Shown in pieces: positions 13,453-13,895 of a stretch of DNA of 13,895 nt. The first letter of the stretch is position 1. Every line of letters begins with the position of its first letter. Origin of the DNA: Chloroflexota bacterium (lineage in GTDB: Bacteria; Chloroflexota; Dormibacteria; CF-121); contig VBIS01000026.1 in NCBI GenBank assembly GCA_005880605.1, positions 1-13,895 on the forward strand, given 5' to 3'. The position numbers were made by a program, and so were the translations under genes. The notes under the pieces were generated by a model. That model was not told where the DNA came from, searched no databases, and saw only the letters and a program-made list of their open reading frames with translations.

Positions 13453-13806
13453 ATGTCGCAACAAGAGGTTGACGAGTATTTGGCGGATCTCGAGGAGCCC
13501 AAACGGACCACTCTCCAAAAGTTGCGGCAGACCATTCGTAGCATCGTTCCCGAAGCGGAAGAGGGCATCTCCTATGGGATGCCGGCGTACCGGCTCCGGG
13601 GCAAGGTCATAGCTGGATTCGCCGCGTTCAAGAACCACCTCAGCTACCTGCCGCACAGTGGTTCCGTATTTGCCGAGATACCTGATGACATTGCCGGCTA
13701 CGTGGCGTCCAAGGGTGCATTGCAGTTTCCGATCGAGCGGCCACTCCCTAAGGCGCTCGTCAGGAAGCTAATCGCTATCCGTCTCAAGCAGGTAGGTCAG
13801 CGCTAA
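13453..13806 (+). CDS. DUF1801 (YdhG-like) domain protein
   Basis: A 117-residue single-domain protein matching the DUF1801/YdhG family as I remember it: VDEYLADLEEPKRTTLQKLRQTIRSIVPEAEE at the start, then ISYGMPAYRLRGKVIAGFAAFKNHLSYLPHS (39-69) with the conserved YGMPAY, and GALQFPIERPLPKALVRKLIAIR (88-110). The family has an alpha/beta fold related to the frataxin-like YdhG/YjbR group. Some members are called iron chaperones, but the function is not settled. ATG 13453 has no clear Shine-Dalgarno; it lies 35 nt after the tRNA. Its base composition is visibly less GC-rich, with more codons such as GTT, TTG, CAA and AAA than the neighbours, which hints at horizontal acquisition beside a tRNA gene. 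Confidence 0.9.
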   Translation: MSQQEVDEYLADLEEPKRTTLQKLRQTIRSIVPEAEEGISYGMPAYRLRGKVIAGFAAFKNHLSYLPHSGSVFAEIPDDIAGYVASKGALQFPIERPLPKALVRKLIAIRLKQVGQR

Positions 13807-13895
13807 TCGGATGACCACGAGATCTTCGGTCATGAGGCGGTGGGGGACGCCACTAACCAAGCGCACGTTGCAGCGTTCGTGATGCGGTCTCAGGC

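Noticed and set aside
13811..13882. A 23-codon ORF after the DUF1801 gene
   Set aside because: No Shine-Dalgarno, no hydrophobic or conserved pattern, and arbitrary composition.

Overview
The window is a high-GC (roughly two-thirds G+C by eye), gene-dense bacterial chromosome segment. It has an aerobic respiratory cluster, many 1-4 nt gene overlaps, GTG starts and a BldD-type regulator, and no phage or insertion-sequence genes are visible. This suggests a soil-type terrabacterial lineage such as Actinobacteria, Chloroflexota or Dormibacterota. That placement is inference from gene style, because there is no rRNA to test it.

Region by region: (1) 1-3688, plus strand, is the downstream half of a cytochrome c oxidase cluster. 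It holds the C-terminal part of subunit I, a fused heme A synthase/heme O synthase (CtaA-CtaB), a 38-residue one-helix protein, a two-helix subunit IV-like protein, a cupredoxin lipoprotein and a DUF3465-type lipoprotein. (2) 3685-5282, minus strand, holds a monofunctional biotin-protein ligase and an EamA transporter, translationally coupled. (3) 5447-7894 holds an orphan helical protein (plus), a secreted protein of unknown function (minus) and an acetyl-CoA C-acyltransferase (minus). (4) 7923-10974, plus strand, is a tightly overlapped trio: SAMHD1-like HD phosphohydrolase, XseA and XseB (exonuclease VII). (5) 10971-13173, minus strand, is a regulatory block: a BldD-like c-di-GMP-type regulator, an XRE-TPR regulator, and a 28-codon hydrophobic peptide gene just upstream of the latter. 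(6) 13341-13806 holds tRNA-Arg(CCG) and a compositionally different DUF1801 gene.

The most interesting part is 11500-13200. The BldD-like protein keeps, at the same residue numbers as Streptomyces BldD, the charged residues of the RGD-X8-RQDD c-di-GMP signature. The 178-bp gap in front of its gene carries one perfect and one near-perfect match to the published BldD operator, the latter over the predicted transcription start. Next to it, an XRE-TPR protein is preceded by a small signal-peptide-like ORF with a strong but potentially sequestered Shine-Dalgarno sequence. This could be a peptide/receptor pair of the RRNPP kind or a leader-peptide attenuator.

No stretch longer than 300 bases lacks a gene. 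The longest sparse stretch, 13042-13340, contains the peptide ORF, inverted repeats and the tRNA promoter. In 13807-13895 I see no credible gene.
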